A stretch of DNA of 64,000 bases, taken from assembly GCA_003254905.1 (NCBI GenBank), contig QANU01011789.1, forward strand, positions 48,377 through 112,376, in the 5' to 3' direction. Shown here one piece after another: positions 1 through 11,763 of this stretch (its first letter is position 1; the number at the start of each line of letters is the position of its first letter). The position numbers and the translations under genes were made by a program. The notes below the pieces were generated by a model, which was not told the origin of the DNA, ran no database searches, and saw only the letters and a program-made list of their open reading frames with translations. This DNA is from Nissolia schottii (taxonomy: Eukaryota; Streptophyta; Magnoliopsida; Fabales; Fabaceae).

Positions 1-279
1 TGTTTATGTTTAGGAAATGTTTGAGCATGAGATGTTGAGCTATGTATGTTCTATGTGTTATGTGTTACATAACTATGTGAGTTTATGCTTGCTTTACGAT
101 TCATGAACTAAGTGTTAGGAATTAAGTTGTCTTTGTGATAAAAATGGTTTTGGAACATGAAAATAATGTTTCTTGATGTTAGAAATTTATGATGAATGAT
201 GAAGGAAATGCTTTAAAGACTGAGTATGAGGAACCTTGTAGAACATGGGAAATTGCAGGAAATAGGAGCTGAAATTCGT

Positions 280-360
280 TAGGTAGCGCTGAGCAGCTAG
301 GGTTCACGCTGAGCGGCCTGTAGCGCTGAGCTGACCATCTTGTGTGCTGAACGGCCTGAC
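280..360 (+). repeat. GCTGAGC word array of LTR A
   Basis: Degenerate words containing GCGCTGAGC or CGCTGAGCGGCCTG occur four to five times in 80 bp. They occupy the slot upstream of the second array in the LTR scaffold. LTRs B and M carry the same word type, so this marks a second LTR subfamily. Confidence 0.6.
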
Positions 361-745
361 TGAAGTTCATAATCTCCATTTCGAAACTTATCATTTTCTT
401 GACATGAAACTTTTGTTAAACACAGCTTTTCATACTGCTTGTAATTACCCATGGATCTGCTAATTTTATTAAGTATACTATTGTTATGAAAGGATGATTT
501 ATGTTAAGGATATATGAACTGTTGACTGAAAAATGATGTATGACTTATGTGATGAGGATGTGTCATGAATAATTTATGAAATGAATTAATGAAAGGAAAG
601 GAAAGGTAAGGAAAAAGGAACCCTAGGGCGTGACGTCACTAAGTCCCTAAAAGGAAATGAAGGAATATGATGTTAAAGGAAACCAATCTTTTCCTAGCTG
701 TGCCACTAGCCGGCAAGAAAGGCAAGTTGAACCCTCGGATTACCT

Positions 746-821
746 CGTCCCTAGCATAAGGACGGCTGTAGATCTCCTCGCCATTCCTAGCATAAGAATG
801 GATACTCCTATCGTGAGCGAT
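746..821 (+). repeat. Three small hairpins of LTR A, two with the same loop
   Basis: Positions 746-764 form CGTCC / GGACG around the loop ctagcataa. Positions 781-801 form CCATTC / GAATGG around the identical loop. Positions 810-821 form ATCG / CGAT around tgag. Identical loops with different, still-paired stems suggest that the fold rather than the sequence is what recurs. Confidence 0.65.
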
Positions 822-1237
822 GATATTTCTTGGGAAGAAGAACCGCTCAGGTTAAGCGTTGCCTGATCCTCGCGATATTGAGATAAAACATAGCTTGTAC
901 TGGTCAGGCCACCGCTACGAGGGGGTTGAGCTTGAGTATGTGGTCTAAGTGATATACAACTGTGCATAAGTGGAGGTGCACAGAAGCTTATAATTAAAAT
1001 GGGCACGGTTATAAGTGGACGCATACTGAAGCTTATTATGTGAATTATGTGATCATATGTGACTTAGGAAGTAAGGTAGAGAACAGATGACTTAGTTAAT
1101 GAAGAATAGGTTTCCCCAGTCACATAGTAAATTAGATAAAGCTGCTTAGGCTTAGTGCAGATCTTAAACTAGAGACTCCCAGAGCGGCGGAATCATACTT
1201 GTGTTTAATATAAGTAGTGAGACCAGAGGTTACCCAC

Positions 1238-1256
1238 TGAGAACCTAATGTTCTCA
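1238..1256 (+). promoter_or_regulatory. Conserved LTR stem-loop, LTR A copy
   Basis: TGAGAAC and GTTCTCA pair perfectly (7 bp) around the 5-base loop ctaat. A pyrimidine-rich stretch and a TTCTAGG motif follow. The same position in the LTR scaffold holds this structure in LTRs B, C, G, H and K. Its function is unknown. Confidence 0.65.
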
Positions 1257-2185
1257 TCCCCCAGTCCTTAATGGTTCTAGGCGAGCACAACGAGGATGAA
1301 GAAGATATCAGAGTAGTGCAAGCAGTACGAGGACGAACGACATTGAAGAAGATGGGCAAAGGAATAGGGGAATCAGAGTTATGCTAGAGATGTTACATTA
1401 GTCCTTAGTTAGTAGGCTATATGTCTTGTACTACTATGTTAACTGTACGTAACATCTATGATATTACATGTGTAACTATTTGTGAATATATGATAAGGAC
1501 CACTTGTTGCTATAAATGTTAATATGCCTGATAAATATTAGTCAAACTATACTACGATACCGCCCACTATATATGTCCTGACTTTGAACGAGGCTCATAT
1601 TTTACACTATAATACGTATAAAGAAAAGTTGAAATCGGTCCATATTTTGGGTAACTATACTTTTGAAAGTGGGACTAAGTACGATCCCAACTGTAACACC
1701 CTAGCTAACTGCATCCCTCGAGTAGTACGCAATGCTCACTAGGTTGTTAATCATTTGGTGGGATTACTTATAGTCCCTTATTATCTTTCGAAAATACCAG
1801 AGTAAGGAAAATATGGACCATTTTAAAACTTTTCTGTTTGTTACTTCATTCGCAAAATATGAGCCACGCGTGAATCAAAGCATATAATACAAGCGATAGA
1901 GCTGAAGCTTAAAAGTGATAATCATTACTGGCATAAATAATTACATAACAAGTATCTGGTCCATCACAAATTACAACCAACAGAGTATCATAATAGTTTA
2001 CGTATACAAGCCAAGTACATCAAAATACATCTCAAAATATATCAAAATATGGCAAAATGTCCATCTGATGCCAAGCTAGACTGGCTCGTCCTCGGCCCTC
2101 TACTACTCCACGTGCGGCTCCTCACAGGGCTCCTCGTAGCCCTCATACTCTTCGCCTGCTCCTGGAAGCATAAGCGAGTGGGGGT

Positions 2186-2203
2186 GAGAACAGTTGTCCT
2201 CAG
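2186..2203 (-). promoter_or_regulatory. Conserved LTR stem-loop, LTR B copy
   Basis: Read on the minus strand it is TGAGGAC, loop aact, GTTCTCA, with one G-U pair as in LTR C. It is followed by CACCCCCACTCGCTTATGC and a CCAGG motif on the minus strand, matching the other copies. Confidence 0.6.
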
Positions 2204-3169
2204 TGGTTAACCTTAGCATAGGGGATCTCTTTTCTCACTTATCAACGAGGCCGCTCAGGTGTTTCGAAGTGAACATGCATACTAACATCTTACTGATTAT
2301 TATCTGGCCTAAGGTCCTGAACGGCTTTATCTACTTTACTAGGTGACTGGGGAACTAGTCTTGCTTATCTAAGTCCTCATGCTTGTTAACTTTTCTTGTG
2401 TACATACATAGCGGTCTCGAGCGTTCTCTTGGCGGTATTTACTTCATACACATGCTCATATATATTATCATATACTTATACATTACATACTCATTCACCA
2501 TACCATTTCATATTCATTCATTTCATACTTTATGCATGCTAACTTTGAGACTCTCTCATGCGTACCGGCTAACTAATGGACCGGGGTGCATCCTGCTTTC
2601 CATGCTCTCGGCTAACTAATGGACCGAGGCTGCGTCGGCTCCCAGCTAACAAATGGACCAGGGCCGCACCGAGTCTTTCCCACTCATGTAGATGCGGCCA
2701 AATGTAACATCTCGACCTTTTCCTTACGAGAATTTCGCTCAAATTTTAATTATTGGATAAGTATGGCATGTTAGGGACGGTTAGGGAGACTGAGAAAATT
2801 ATTTAGAGCAGTAATTGTTTTCCCGATGTCAGCCGAGATGCATGTTTTGTGGTCGGGCAGGATGCCGCAAGGTCGGTGCCAATTTCTACTCAATCCGAAA
2901 ACCCGTCAGGTCCCAAAGGTATTCGTAAATCATACTCCCAGAGGAGAGGTGTCCCCGAATACCTTAATCTGACTTGCCACTAGGGCGGGGGAAACTGGTA
3001 GATCGCGGATACGTGCTCGGGATATTTTTAGGATGACCGTGCGTGCGCGAAAAATAATTAGTTAGGCGTTTTTATAAAATAATAATATAATATTAAATTT
3101 TTACAAAATAAAAATAAAAAGAAAAGAAAGAAAAAGGAAAAGAGAGGGGAGGGAAGCTGAGGGGGGCGT

Positions 3170-3190
3170 GCCTATAAAAGGCTTTAAGCC
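3170..3190 (+). promoter_or_regulatory. LTR C TATA box between inverted GCC/GGC
   Basis: GCC, TATAAAA and GGC follow each other at 3170-3182. The right arm overlaps a second inverted repeat, GGCTTTAAGCC, at 3180-3190. It lies about 470 bp into the LTR, where a U3 promoter is expected. The stem is short but takes the same position as the longer stems in LTRs E, G and H. Confidence 0.55.
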
Positions 3191-3559
3191 ACCCTCAGAA
3201 GTCAAAAAGGAAAACATTTAGAAAAGTTACGCTGTCAGTGTCGTGCCAGCACATTGTGGATCTGTTATCGAGCTTAGGAAAAATAGGAGGAATATACTCA
3301 CGTGACGAGGACGGTTCCCTCATCGTAGATCTCAGACTGGAACGCACATAGGAAGTGGGTAATCCTAAGCCCACTGTCTATGTGGTTTAGTTTTTAACTG
3401 TATATGTGCATATCTGTGTATTTGACTATAGAACTGTTAAGTAGTATTTTGGGGGGATTTACACTTTTGTGAACGATGGAAAATTGAAACGCATAACTGT
3501 ACTACTTGGAACCCTAGGAACAGTAAGAAATTACGAACTGGAGTCTCGGGAGGCGATTT

Positions 3560-3800
3560 TTGTAGTCTGCATTCGAATACGCCAGGAATTCAGTCGAATG
3601 AAAGCCAAATCGAGCTTTCCTTCGAATGAATTCCACCGCAGTCGAATGAAGGCGAATTTTAGGGATTTCAATCGAATGAATTCCCTCGTATTCGAATGAA
3701 AGGATGTCGAGGGATTTCAGTCGAATGAAAGCCTATTCCAATCGAATGAAAGGACTCCGAGGGATTTCATTCGAATACCACAGCAAGTATTCGAATGAAA
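3560..3800 (+). repeat. TTCGAATGAA word array of LTR C
   Basis: About a dozen copies of TCGAATGAA or ATTCGAATA, spaced by phrases such as GAGGGATTTCA, fill this stretch. The core TTCGAA is palindromic with CG at its centre. LTR H carries a closely similar array. It lies downstream of the TATA box and so is likely in the transcribed leader. Confidence 0.75.
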
Positions 3801-4194
3801 CCTGGCAGAGTTGGGAGTTAGTGTTTTTAAGGGATCCAATGACTATGGTTAAGCCATTCTTATGTATTTGAGCATGCATCATGAGGATGGGATGTCACCT
3901 AGGAGTTAGGGCAACCCTAGAACACTAGAGGTCAATGACTTAATGATCAAGAAAGCATAATGGAACTTAGGGAAATACATATATAGTTATATACTAGGAA
4001 AGCCCTCTCTTGGCAACGTCTTACGGACAAGCCCCTCACCAGTACACAAGTGGACTGGTTGATGTGTTACCTCGCTCGTCCTTACAAGTTTGGATTGGTT
4101 AACGAGTCAGTCGTCCAAGGTCGACTGGTTCGAAGAGGTTAATGACACGGAAGGTAAAGGATGGATAGAAGAAAAAGGAGGAAGTAAAGGTAAA

Positions 4195-4345
4195 AGCGCT
4201 AACCCGGCAAGCCGGTATGCATATGGAGATAGAGAGCTAATCTGGCAAGCCGGAACGCCTAAAGAAAAGATGCACGGACCCGGCAAGCCGGTATGTGCCA
4301 AAGCGAAGAAGTGGGACGCTAACCCGGCAAGCCGATACGCGTAAG
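4195..4345 (+). repeat. CCGGC-AA-GCCGG hairpin array of LTR C
   Basis: The word ACCCGGCAAGCCGGTATG recurs with variations four times. Each copy is an inverted repeat, CCGGC then AA then GCCGG. The last copy is enclosed by ACGC (4316-4319) and GCGT (4339-4342), an outer stem that pairs in other LTRs too. Confidence 0.65.
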
Positions 4346-4690
4346 AGATCCCCAATGCCCCATGCAATATGTAATTATATATATGTGAATTGATGATTGG
4401 TTATATGTGCATTAATATTCATCTATGGTTGTTTGTGTAATATATAACGTCAAGGGGAAGACCCGAGACGAGTAGCCTCATTATAATTGAATTGTAGGAT
4501 TCATAAGCACGCAAACTTAGTAAGAAAGACTAGTTCCCCGTCACCTAGATAACTTTAGATAAAGCCGTTCAGGACCTTAAGCCAGATAATAATCAGTAGG
4601 GTACTAGTATATATGTATTCACCTAGAAACACTTGAGCGGCCTGGTTCATGAGGGAGAAAGAAACAAACCCCAATGCTAGGGCCAGCCAC

Positions 4691-4708
4691 TGAGGACGCA
4701 AGTTCTCA
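4691..4708 (+). promoter_or_regulatory. Conserved LTR stem-loop, LTR C copy
   Basis: TGAGGAC and GTTCTCA pair with one G-U around the loop gcaa. CACCCCCACTCC and TTCCAGGAGC follow, the block shared with LTRs G and H. Confidence 0.6.
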
Positions 4709-5749
4709 CCCCCACTCCTTTATGCTTCCAGGAGCAAACGAGGATTATACGGGCTACGAGGAGTACCAAGATGTGCCACCCGCCGAGTCGTGAAGAAAGG
4801 AAGACCGGACGGATAAAGGACTTTGTTCAAGAACTCAGCAGCCTCGCTTTATTTTGGGAATGCTTGTTTTGTATCTATTTATGTATGATGGTTGTACGTA
4901 GACTACTCTATTATATTATTACTGATGCAACTATGTGTAATGGACCACGTACCTGTTTCTTATAGACCGCCTGAACGTGAATACTTTGTCCGATAAGCTT
5001 ATGCTCTACCGTTTGTAATATATATGTTCATAATCACGCACGGCTCATAATTTGTATACGTACGCAAAGATCAGCTATATTCAAAAAAAAATATATGGTC
5101 CGTATTTTGCTGTAAATCGTAATTTCGAAATGATTAAGGGCTATGGATACCCCACCAATGAATCAACAAACTAGTGAGCTTTGCACATGGCTCGAGCATG
5201 GGTAGTTGACTAGGGTATTGCACCAAACATCTACAACCTGCTTCTGTCCTCTGATTGATGTCGACCAGGCAGCGCTATAACCTGAGTGGTTGCGAACCAC
5301 CGCGGATAACTAATGTTTCGTCTCCGATCATCAATAGAGATAACCGTCCACCTAGTGGGAGGGCGAGGGGTTGGCCCTATGACACAACCAAGTGGAGACC
5401 CATACATCATCATCATTACATCATCATCATTTCATAGGCGTGAGGTCACCCTTTCTCATTCATCTTTTCTTTACTTTCTTTCTTTTCATTCCTTTCTTTC
5501 TTTCTTTTCATTCCTCATCATTAACCAATCCACCCCTTTGTGGGGACTGGTGAGGGGCGTTTCCGCCAAGAGAGATACCTACTATCATATAACTACATAC
5601 TGATTCCCTAAGGTTCAATTATGCTCTTTAATCTTTACATGATTAACCTCTAGTTCTCATGATGCATGATAGCATAACCATTTCTAACATACATATTCTA
5701 CATGCAATGTTCCGCATACATCATCATACACATACTTTGTAATCACTCA

Positions 5750-6290
5750 ACAACTTCAGGGAACCTCCGCGAAACCCACTCAGCACCACTGCTGGCGCCC
5801 ACTCAGCAAACTCTCCATGGAACCACTCAACAACTTCGGGAAACTCTGCAGAAACCCACTCAACACCACTCCTGGTGCCCACTCAGCACTCTTCACGTAA
5901 CCCTCTAAGCACTCCAGGGATCCTCCGTGGAACCCACTCAGCACCACTACTGGTGCCCACTCAGCACTCTTCACGTAACCCTCTCAGCACTCCAGGGATC
6001 CTCCGCGGAACCCACTCAGCACCACTACTGGTGCTCACTCAACGACTCTCTAGACTGCTCTCAGTCACTCTCCGCGGAACCACTCGGCACCGTTCCAGGC
6101 GTCGCTCAACAATTCTCTACATAGTCCTCTTAGTCACTCTCCGCAGAACCACTCGGCACCGTTCCAGGCGCCGCTCAACAATTTTCTAGACTCCTCTCAT
6201 GTCACTCTACGCGGAACCACTCAGTACCATCCCAGGTGCCGCTCAATAATAGACTCCTCTCAGTCACTATCCGCAGAACCACACAACAGT
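5750..6290 (-). repeat. Long GGTGCTGAGTGG word array of LTR B
   Basis: Over 500 bp the plus strand repeats CACTCAGCACCA and AACCACTC in roughly 40-65-bp units with shared phrases such as TGGTGCCCACTCAGCA. On the LTR's own (minus) strand the word is GGTGCTGAGTGG. It is much longer than the equivalent array of LTR A. Open frames across it are low-complexity and not believable proteins. Confidence 0.7.
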
Positions 6291-7618
6291 CACTGGCGAA
6301 CCTCAAACCGAATACTTGGTTTTCTCTTGCTTTCTTTTTCCTCTTTTCTCATGGATTTTTCTTGAGTTTTTCACACATATTCCACACATAAAAATCATAT
6401 CTAGTCCAGGTCACAGGACCCTTCAGAATCATCTCCTAAGTCCTAGCATAGCATTTCTAACATAATTTATCATAAGGCATACAAGCACATAAACACATAC
6501 AAGCAAACATAAGCCAACAAGGGGTGACCAAGCCAAGTTTACCCACTTGTAGAAAAAACCTGCTGGTGGTGAGGGAAGTTTGGAGTGAAGTCCTACAAGT
6601 CTTGTTGTTTCCAAAGCTTAAGCTTCTCCTTTCTCCAAGGTGAAGATCCTTGAGCAAGGTGGAGGGTGATGAGGTTGTTCCTCTTGGTTTTGGATGGAAG
6701 AAAATGAAACCAAGATGAGGATACTTTAGGGCTGTGTTTAGAGAAAAATGAAGGAAAGCTTAAGAAACAATTGTTTCTGACACGGTTTTGCTTGGTTTAT
6801 GAAAGTGTAGTATATAGGAATGGTAGACGGTATATAGGCAAAGTGTGGTGGGATGGAAGAAAAGTTTTAAAAACCGTGTGAAGAGAAGAATGCAAGGCGT
6901 CAAGGGAGTGAAGAAGAGGATTGGTTTTGGGAGAGAAGTCTCGGTTTTGAGGGGCTGATGGTAAGGGAAATTGATTGAATTTTGGAATTTAATAAATTAG
7001 ATGAATAGTAGAAGGCATGGGCATAGGTATGGCTAAGTGATGAGATTTGGTGTAGTGTGTAAGACAAGTAAGGTGATGTAAGTTTGGAAGCATGATTTTA
7101 AGGGATTATTTTTTTGGACAAAAATCTCCTCTCTTAACCGTGCAACCATCTACTTCAGCTGATGAAATTTTATTTTCTCCCGGCTCCGGTTCGCTCATGT
7201 TTTATTGCTCGCAGTGTCGGTGCGTCGCGCACGGTCGTCCGAAAAATATTCCATTTATATCGTCGCGATCCTCTAATTCCCCTCTAACTAAGGGTATTAA
7301 TATTTAAAGGTGTTTGTGAATTTTTCTCCGGGATATTATTTTCACGGACACCTTTTGCGCGTCAGAAAATTTCATCGGCGAACAACGGCTATTCGGTTGT
7401 CTGCTGAACTTCCTACCGCGACACGTTTTATTTCCTAAGGACATTCTACCTAATAATTTCCCATCTTTATTTTCTAATCATGATTAGAAAATTAATTTGA
7501 TATTTATGTTTATGATTATTTCTCTAAGAAAATCGGGATGTTACACCAACCAAAGTAGATAACAACTTGGCAAGCAAGTTTGCGACTTAAGCATAGACTA
7601 GCTAGCTAGGGTGTTACA

Positions 7619-8503
7619 TTATCCGCTGACGTTTTCATTAAATATGCCACGTGGCACGCCACATGACCACCCACTCACCCAAAACAAACCCACCCATTCC
7701 TTGCAAACCCGACCCGGTTTCTTTAAAAAAATAAAAAAAAAAAGTCAGTCTTAATACACGATCCCCACTCCAAAGTGGAGAAGGTTAGAAAATGTTCAAT
7801 TTGGTCCTCATAACCCTTTGCATTAAAAGTGTTATAGTGAGTATGAGTATAAAAGAGACAAATATGTGAAAAAGTGAGAGAAAGAAAATTAAGAGAGTGT
7901 GTAAGAAAGTGAGAACCTGCTTCTAAGGATGAGATGATGATGATGACAGTTCTGAAATTGGGATGAAAGGAAGGAGACGAGACGACATACTGAATGACGA
8001 AACGACGAGAGAGGGAGTGCCCCAGAAGACCTCACCGCCGCTGACAGCGATGGGAGATAGATAAAAAGAGAGAGAACGTGAGAGACGAGAGAGTGGCCAT
8101 CGCGAGGGGTCCTTCTCTGTCGAGAATGAGAAACGAGAGAGTATTGACATCGAAAGAGAATTGCACTTCTGTCAACAAATAATGGTGGAGAGTGGAACCA
8201 ATTTGGGGATTAGGGTTCTGAGAGAGAGTGAGGGATTATTTGCCTTTTATATCTTTTTAAAAAAAAATTAAAGAAATTGGGTCAGGTTTGCAAGGAATGG
8301 GTGGGTCTATTTTTGGTGGGTAGGTGGTCACGTGGCATGCCACGTGACACATTTAATGAACACATCAGTGGATAACGTCTCCTACTAATGGCAGAGACTA
8401 AAACCAAACAAACAAATTTCAGAGGGACTAATTCTGAACGAAAAATTTTATAAGGACCAAATACAAACTTTTAAATTTTACCAAGACTAAAAACATATTT
8501 AAC
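7619..8503. mobile_element. DNA transposon remnant with long inverted repeats
   Basis: The stretch from 7619 (TTATCCGCTGACG...) pairs with the reverse complement of about 8270-8385, including the shared block CCACGTGGC near 7648 and 8331. The right inverted repeat continues outward to about 8503, ending in AAAAACATATTTAAC. The matching left part is not present because LTR A begins there. Long inverted repeats of over 200 bp fit a Mutator-like element or a large MITE. The middle (7740-8260) has no transposase. It contains a purine-rich stretch and an open frame of about 75 codons on the minus strand that I cannot assign. Confidence 0.7.
8327..8348. promoter_or_regulatory. Palindrome with two G-boxes in a transposon arm
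   Basis: GTCACGTGGCA is followed directly by its exact reverse complement, giving a perfect 22-bp palindrome. It contains CACGTG twice, the core G-box recognised by plant bZIP and bHLH factors, around a central GCATGC. The opposite arm near 7648 holds a diverged version. Confidence 0.6.
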
Positions 8504-8850
8504 TCTTTATTAAAATGTTAATATACTTTAATATATTTATTTAATTATATCTAGTTCAACAACTGATTCAATGATCCACTAATTAACTTTGTGACCCAAT
8601 GAACCAATGGAGTGGTCAAGTCGAGTCCTAGACTGAGTTTAATAATTATGGTCAAGTTCCACTAGTTTACACTATTATCTACACTATTAATAAAGGGAAT
8701 TTCATTCTTGAACACTTATTTGGTGTCCAAATTTTTTTTTCCCTTGGACCTTCCTTACTAATTTTATTTACAATTTGCTCATCCATTTCCTATTCTAACT
8801 ACCTTATCTCATGTTAAAAGCTAATTTTTTGTATTTGATAAATAAAAAGT
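8504..8850. other. AT-rich spacer, nothing recognised
   Basis: The stretch is AT-rich, with no convincing frame and no terminal repeats that I can pair. Confidence 0.5.
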
Positions 8851-9360
8851 CACTACAAGAAAAATGCTAATTACCGTCAATTTTTTTCCAATAACTGTCA
8901 AAATTTTGGCTTTCCATCAGTTTTACTGTTGGAAACGCAACCGATGATATAAGCCTTGATGGTAACTTATTACTGCCAGATGTCACAATTCGAAGATAAT
9001 TACCGTCGGGATAAAGCGACGCAACTGGCGATCCAGGAATAGTTTGTACTGAATCGGTTACCGTAAAGCCAACGCAATAATATTAATATTTTATTATGTT
9101 TACCGTAGGAATTACCGACTAAAATTTAATGATATTTTATTCATAAATTATTTACAATTACCGTCGGACAAAGTCGACGGTAATATATTAATATTTTATT
9201 ACAATTATCTTCTGATATAGTCGACAGTAATAAGTCAATATAATATTTATATTTGTCAAAATATACAATCAAAAAAACCAATGATAATTATAAATATTTT
9301 ATTAACATTTTGAAACTATTACAGTTGGTATATTACTGTCGATAATGTTCGACGATAAAG
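8851..9360 (+). mobile_element. CACTA (En/Spm) transposon end
   Basis: It begins CACTACAAGAAAAATGC, the hallmark terminus of plant CACTA elements. Subterminal copies of TTACCGTCGG-like words follow at about 9001, 9107, 9160 and 9334, some of them inverted, which is typical of transposase-binding subterminal repeats. No opposite terminus (TTTTTCTTGTAGTG) was found, so this is one end only; it fades into AT-rich DNA after about 9360. Confidence 0.7.
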
Positions 9361-9719
9361 ATAATTAATTAAATTATTATTTAATTTGATAAATTATTTA
9401 ATTAGCTAATTAAATAAAAAATTAATTAAATTAATATTTAATTTATTCAATTATTTAATTTAGTAAATTATTTATTAAATAATTATTTAATTATTTAATT
9501 AAATAAATATTTAATTCAACAATATTTTAACTAAATATAATAAATAATTTAATATTTATCTAATACAAAAATATGGCATTCCATATAAAATTAAAAATTT
9601 TATTTAATATAATTAATATTTTAATTAAATATAATAAATAATTAAATAGAATATATAACCAAATATTTATCTATTTATTTTAATACATAAATAAGAAATC
9701 ATCCTTATAAATAATTTAA
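9361..9719. repeat. Very AT-rich low-complexity stretch
   Basis: Over 300 bp consist almost wholly of ATTTAATTAAAT-like words. This could be interior sequence of the CACTA element. No gene is visible. Confidence 0.5.
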
Positions 9720-11763
9720 TATTCTCTCCTTCACTTTCCAAACCTAATATTTCTAACTTCCCTTCTCATAGCCTAATCTCTCTAACTCACGCACACCCTT
9801 ATAATCTTGATTTCTTTTACACTCTTATTACCATAAATCACAAAACCTTAATCTTTTCAACTCCTAGATGCTCAAAAACCGAATTCTCTCTTACTCTTGC
9901 ATCCTCATACACTTAATTTTCTTTTGAATTCGTGTTTCCATAACCCACCAAAAGCCCTATTTTTCACCACCTCCTAAACTTCCAACCAAAAATTCTCCTA
10001 AGTTCATCTTCCAAAACTGAAATATGCTTTCTCTTATATCACTCTAAAACTCATGTTTTTCACACATAAAACTTTGCTCCAAACCTGACACACTCATATG
10101 CATACTCATATCCCTAAAACACAATAGTACAACATAGTTTCTCAAAAGCATAAATAAACATTTTATCACAAACAAACATCATACACAAGCCACTAAGATA
10201 GTGGGTTTTCGGATTACCCACACTTAAGATGATTCGAGAAGATCAAAGCAACTTTGAGAGGAAGTTCCTTGGATAGCCTTGGTGTCTCCAAAGCTTGCCT
10301 GATCACCTTTTTCTCTAAGAGAAAACTTGAGGGAAACTATAGATGGTGGCTACAATTTTGATGAGGAAAATGAGGGAAATTTTGTGAGGATAATGGTGTG
10401 TTGTTTCAAGGTTTTGTAAGGGAAATGAGATGAAGTTTAAGGAATGATAATGTGGTGTTCTTGCTTGGTTGCTAAGGGAAGAAAATAAAGAAGAGAAGAC
10501 GAAGATGAGTGGTGTTTGTGCTCACGGTTTTGCGGGAGGAAAAGAAGCAAGAAAGACAAGGAAACAAGAAAGAAAATAAGAAGAAGATGGAGTGGTCTTC
10601 TAATCCTTGGCTTGGTCTTGTATTTATAAAGAATGAAGAGTGAAAAATTCTTTAGAAATGTGAGGGAGAGCTACGGCCTTGGGGGCTGAAGTTTGAAGGG
10701 AAATTAAATTAAATATAGAAAGGTGAATAGTGGAAGGCATGGTGTGTGTGTAAGGAGAACATGGCTTGTGTAAGACTAAGTGTGTAAGTGAACTTGTAAG
10801 ATAATTGTTGTGTTTGAGTGAAGTTAATGAGGGCTGCCGTGGGAGGTAGTGTGCCATGTATGTGTTGTGTGTTTGTGTGATAAATGAATTGATTTAAGAA
10901 AGAAAGGTGATAGGATGGAAGAGTGTAAGAGGACTTGATTATTCTTGTTCAATTTTGGGGCAAAAATTGATTTAATTTTGGGGGAGAGGGAGCTGTGTGC
11001 CATGGCTAAAATGGGAAGTGATTTTTGGGAGAATTTAAATAAAATAGATAAATAGTAAATAGTGTGTGGATAGTGTTTGTATAGTGAAAAGCATGGTGTG
11101 CATAGTGCAAGGGATGACTTGCTTTGACTTGTGATTTATCAAGGAAAGGAAATGAAACAAAGAAGAAGGCTGATGGGAGTAGTGAAGCCACGGTTGTGTG
11201 GCTGACATTTGGGAGAAAATGAAATCAAAAAAGAAATTGGATGAGTGATGTGAAGTATGGTATGTATAGTGCAAGGTATGGGTATGGTTGCTTAATGTTT
11301 TGTAGAAATTAATTGAATTTGAGGAAGTGAAGCCATGGTGTGGTCGACTGGGAGCTTAATTTTGGGAAGAAAATTTGATCGTGTTTGGTCGTTAAATTTC
11401 CATGTATGTGTGACGATGTGTGTTGCCATACGTGCGTGGTGATTAAACGGATATCGTATAAAATTTTCCAAACATAAACACAATCTACTAATTTTTCTAA
11501 TAAGGAATTTAAATTAATCAAAGGTCCTCATGAATCATCTTTCGTAAAAGTGTGTTTCACAGATACCCTTGATGTGTAATTAAACTCTGGCGACGAAAGA
11601 TAATTAATTTTGGATCTCGCGGAATTTCGCGAGAACTCGAAACTTTTACCTTAACTGTCATTATTGACAATAAAATAGTGATTTAAAATTCTCAGTTCTA
11701 ATAAATCACTCGTATTTATTTATTTATTAGGCAAAATATTTGCTAAAAAAGTGAGATGTTACA
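9720..11763 (-). mobile_element. Long LTR F, reverse, left end undefined
   Basis: The right end reads GTGAGATGTTACA, i.e. an LTR starting TGTAACATCTCAC on the minus strand. A block near 10200 matches the GGGTAA...CCCACT...GTGG signature of the other long LTRs in reverse. A TATA-like TTTATAAA lies at about 10624. Between 10650 and 11400 there are several diverged copies of a roughly 200-bp segment containing GGGAGAATTTAAAT and GTGCAAGG-type phrases, shared with LTR B at 6880-7080. The left end is not resolved and no coding domain is seen. Confidence 0.6.

Larger units (their letters stand above)
2703..5222 (+). mobile_element. Solo LTR C, forward, nested in LTR B
   Basis: It begins TGTAACATCTCGACC and ends TAGGGTATTGCA, flanked by the 5-bp target duplication CCAAA (2698-2702 and 5223-5227). 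Length is 2,520 bp with no coding domain. It shows the full scaffold of this LTR family: TATA box at 3171-3180, the GCCCACTGTCTATGTGG block near 3370, a TCGAATGAA word array at 3560-3800, a second array at 4195-4345, and the conserved stem-loop at 4691-4708. It is the youngest layer of the three-deep nest. Confidence 0.9.
1692..7545 (-). mobile_element. Solo LTR B, reverse orientation, holds LTR C
   Basis: On the plus strand it starts TGTAACACCCTAGC and ends ATCGGGATGTTACA, which is a TG...CA LTR read on the minus strand. A 5-bp target duplication CCAAC flanks it (1687-1691 and 7546-7550). Removing the nested LTR C leaves about 3.3 kb. It has no internal protein domains, so it is a solo LTR left by LTR-LTR recombination. 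It carries a long array of CACTCAGCACC-like words at 5750-6290 and the conserved stem-loop at 2186-2203. Confidence 0.85.
1..7618 (+). mobile_element. Long LTR A (3' part), Ty3/gypsy-like, holds LTR B
   Basis: Only positions 1-1691 and 7551-7618 belong to this LTR; LTR B sits between them. It ends in GGGTGTTACA at 7618 after an AGCTAGCTAGG run, the same end seen in other long LTRs here. Its left end is outside the window. Visible modules are a word array at 280-360, small hairpins at 746-821, and the conserved stem-loop at 1238-1256. No coding domain is visible, so it is a solo LTR or the end of a larger element. It joins directly to an inverted-repeat DNA element at 7619, which it seems to have entered. 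A Tekay/Del-type chromovirus origin is a guess from LTR length and ends. Confidence 0.7.

Noticed and set aside
3560-3800. TTCGAA words as heat-shock elements, as in ONSEN LTRs
   Set aside because: Heat-shock elements need alternating nGAAn and nTTCn units with two-base gaps; TTCGAA has none, and spacing between words is irregular.
5750-6290. Regularly spaced repeats resembling a CRISPR array
   Set aside because: Units and spacers are degenerate and of uneven length, no cas genes exist, and the DNA is plant nuclear LTR sequence.
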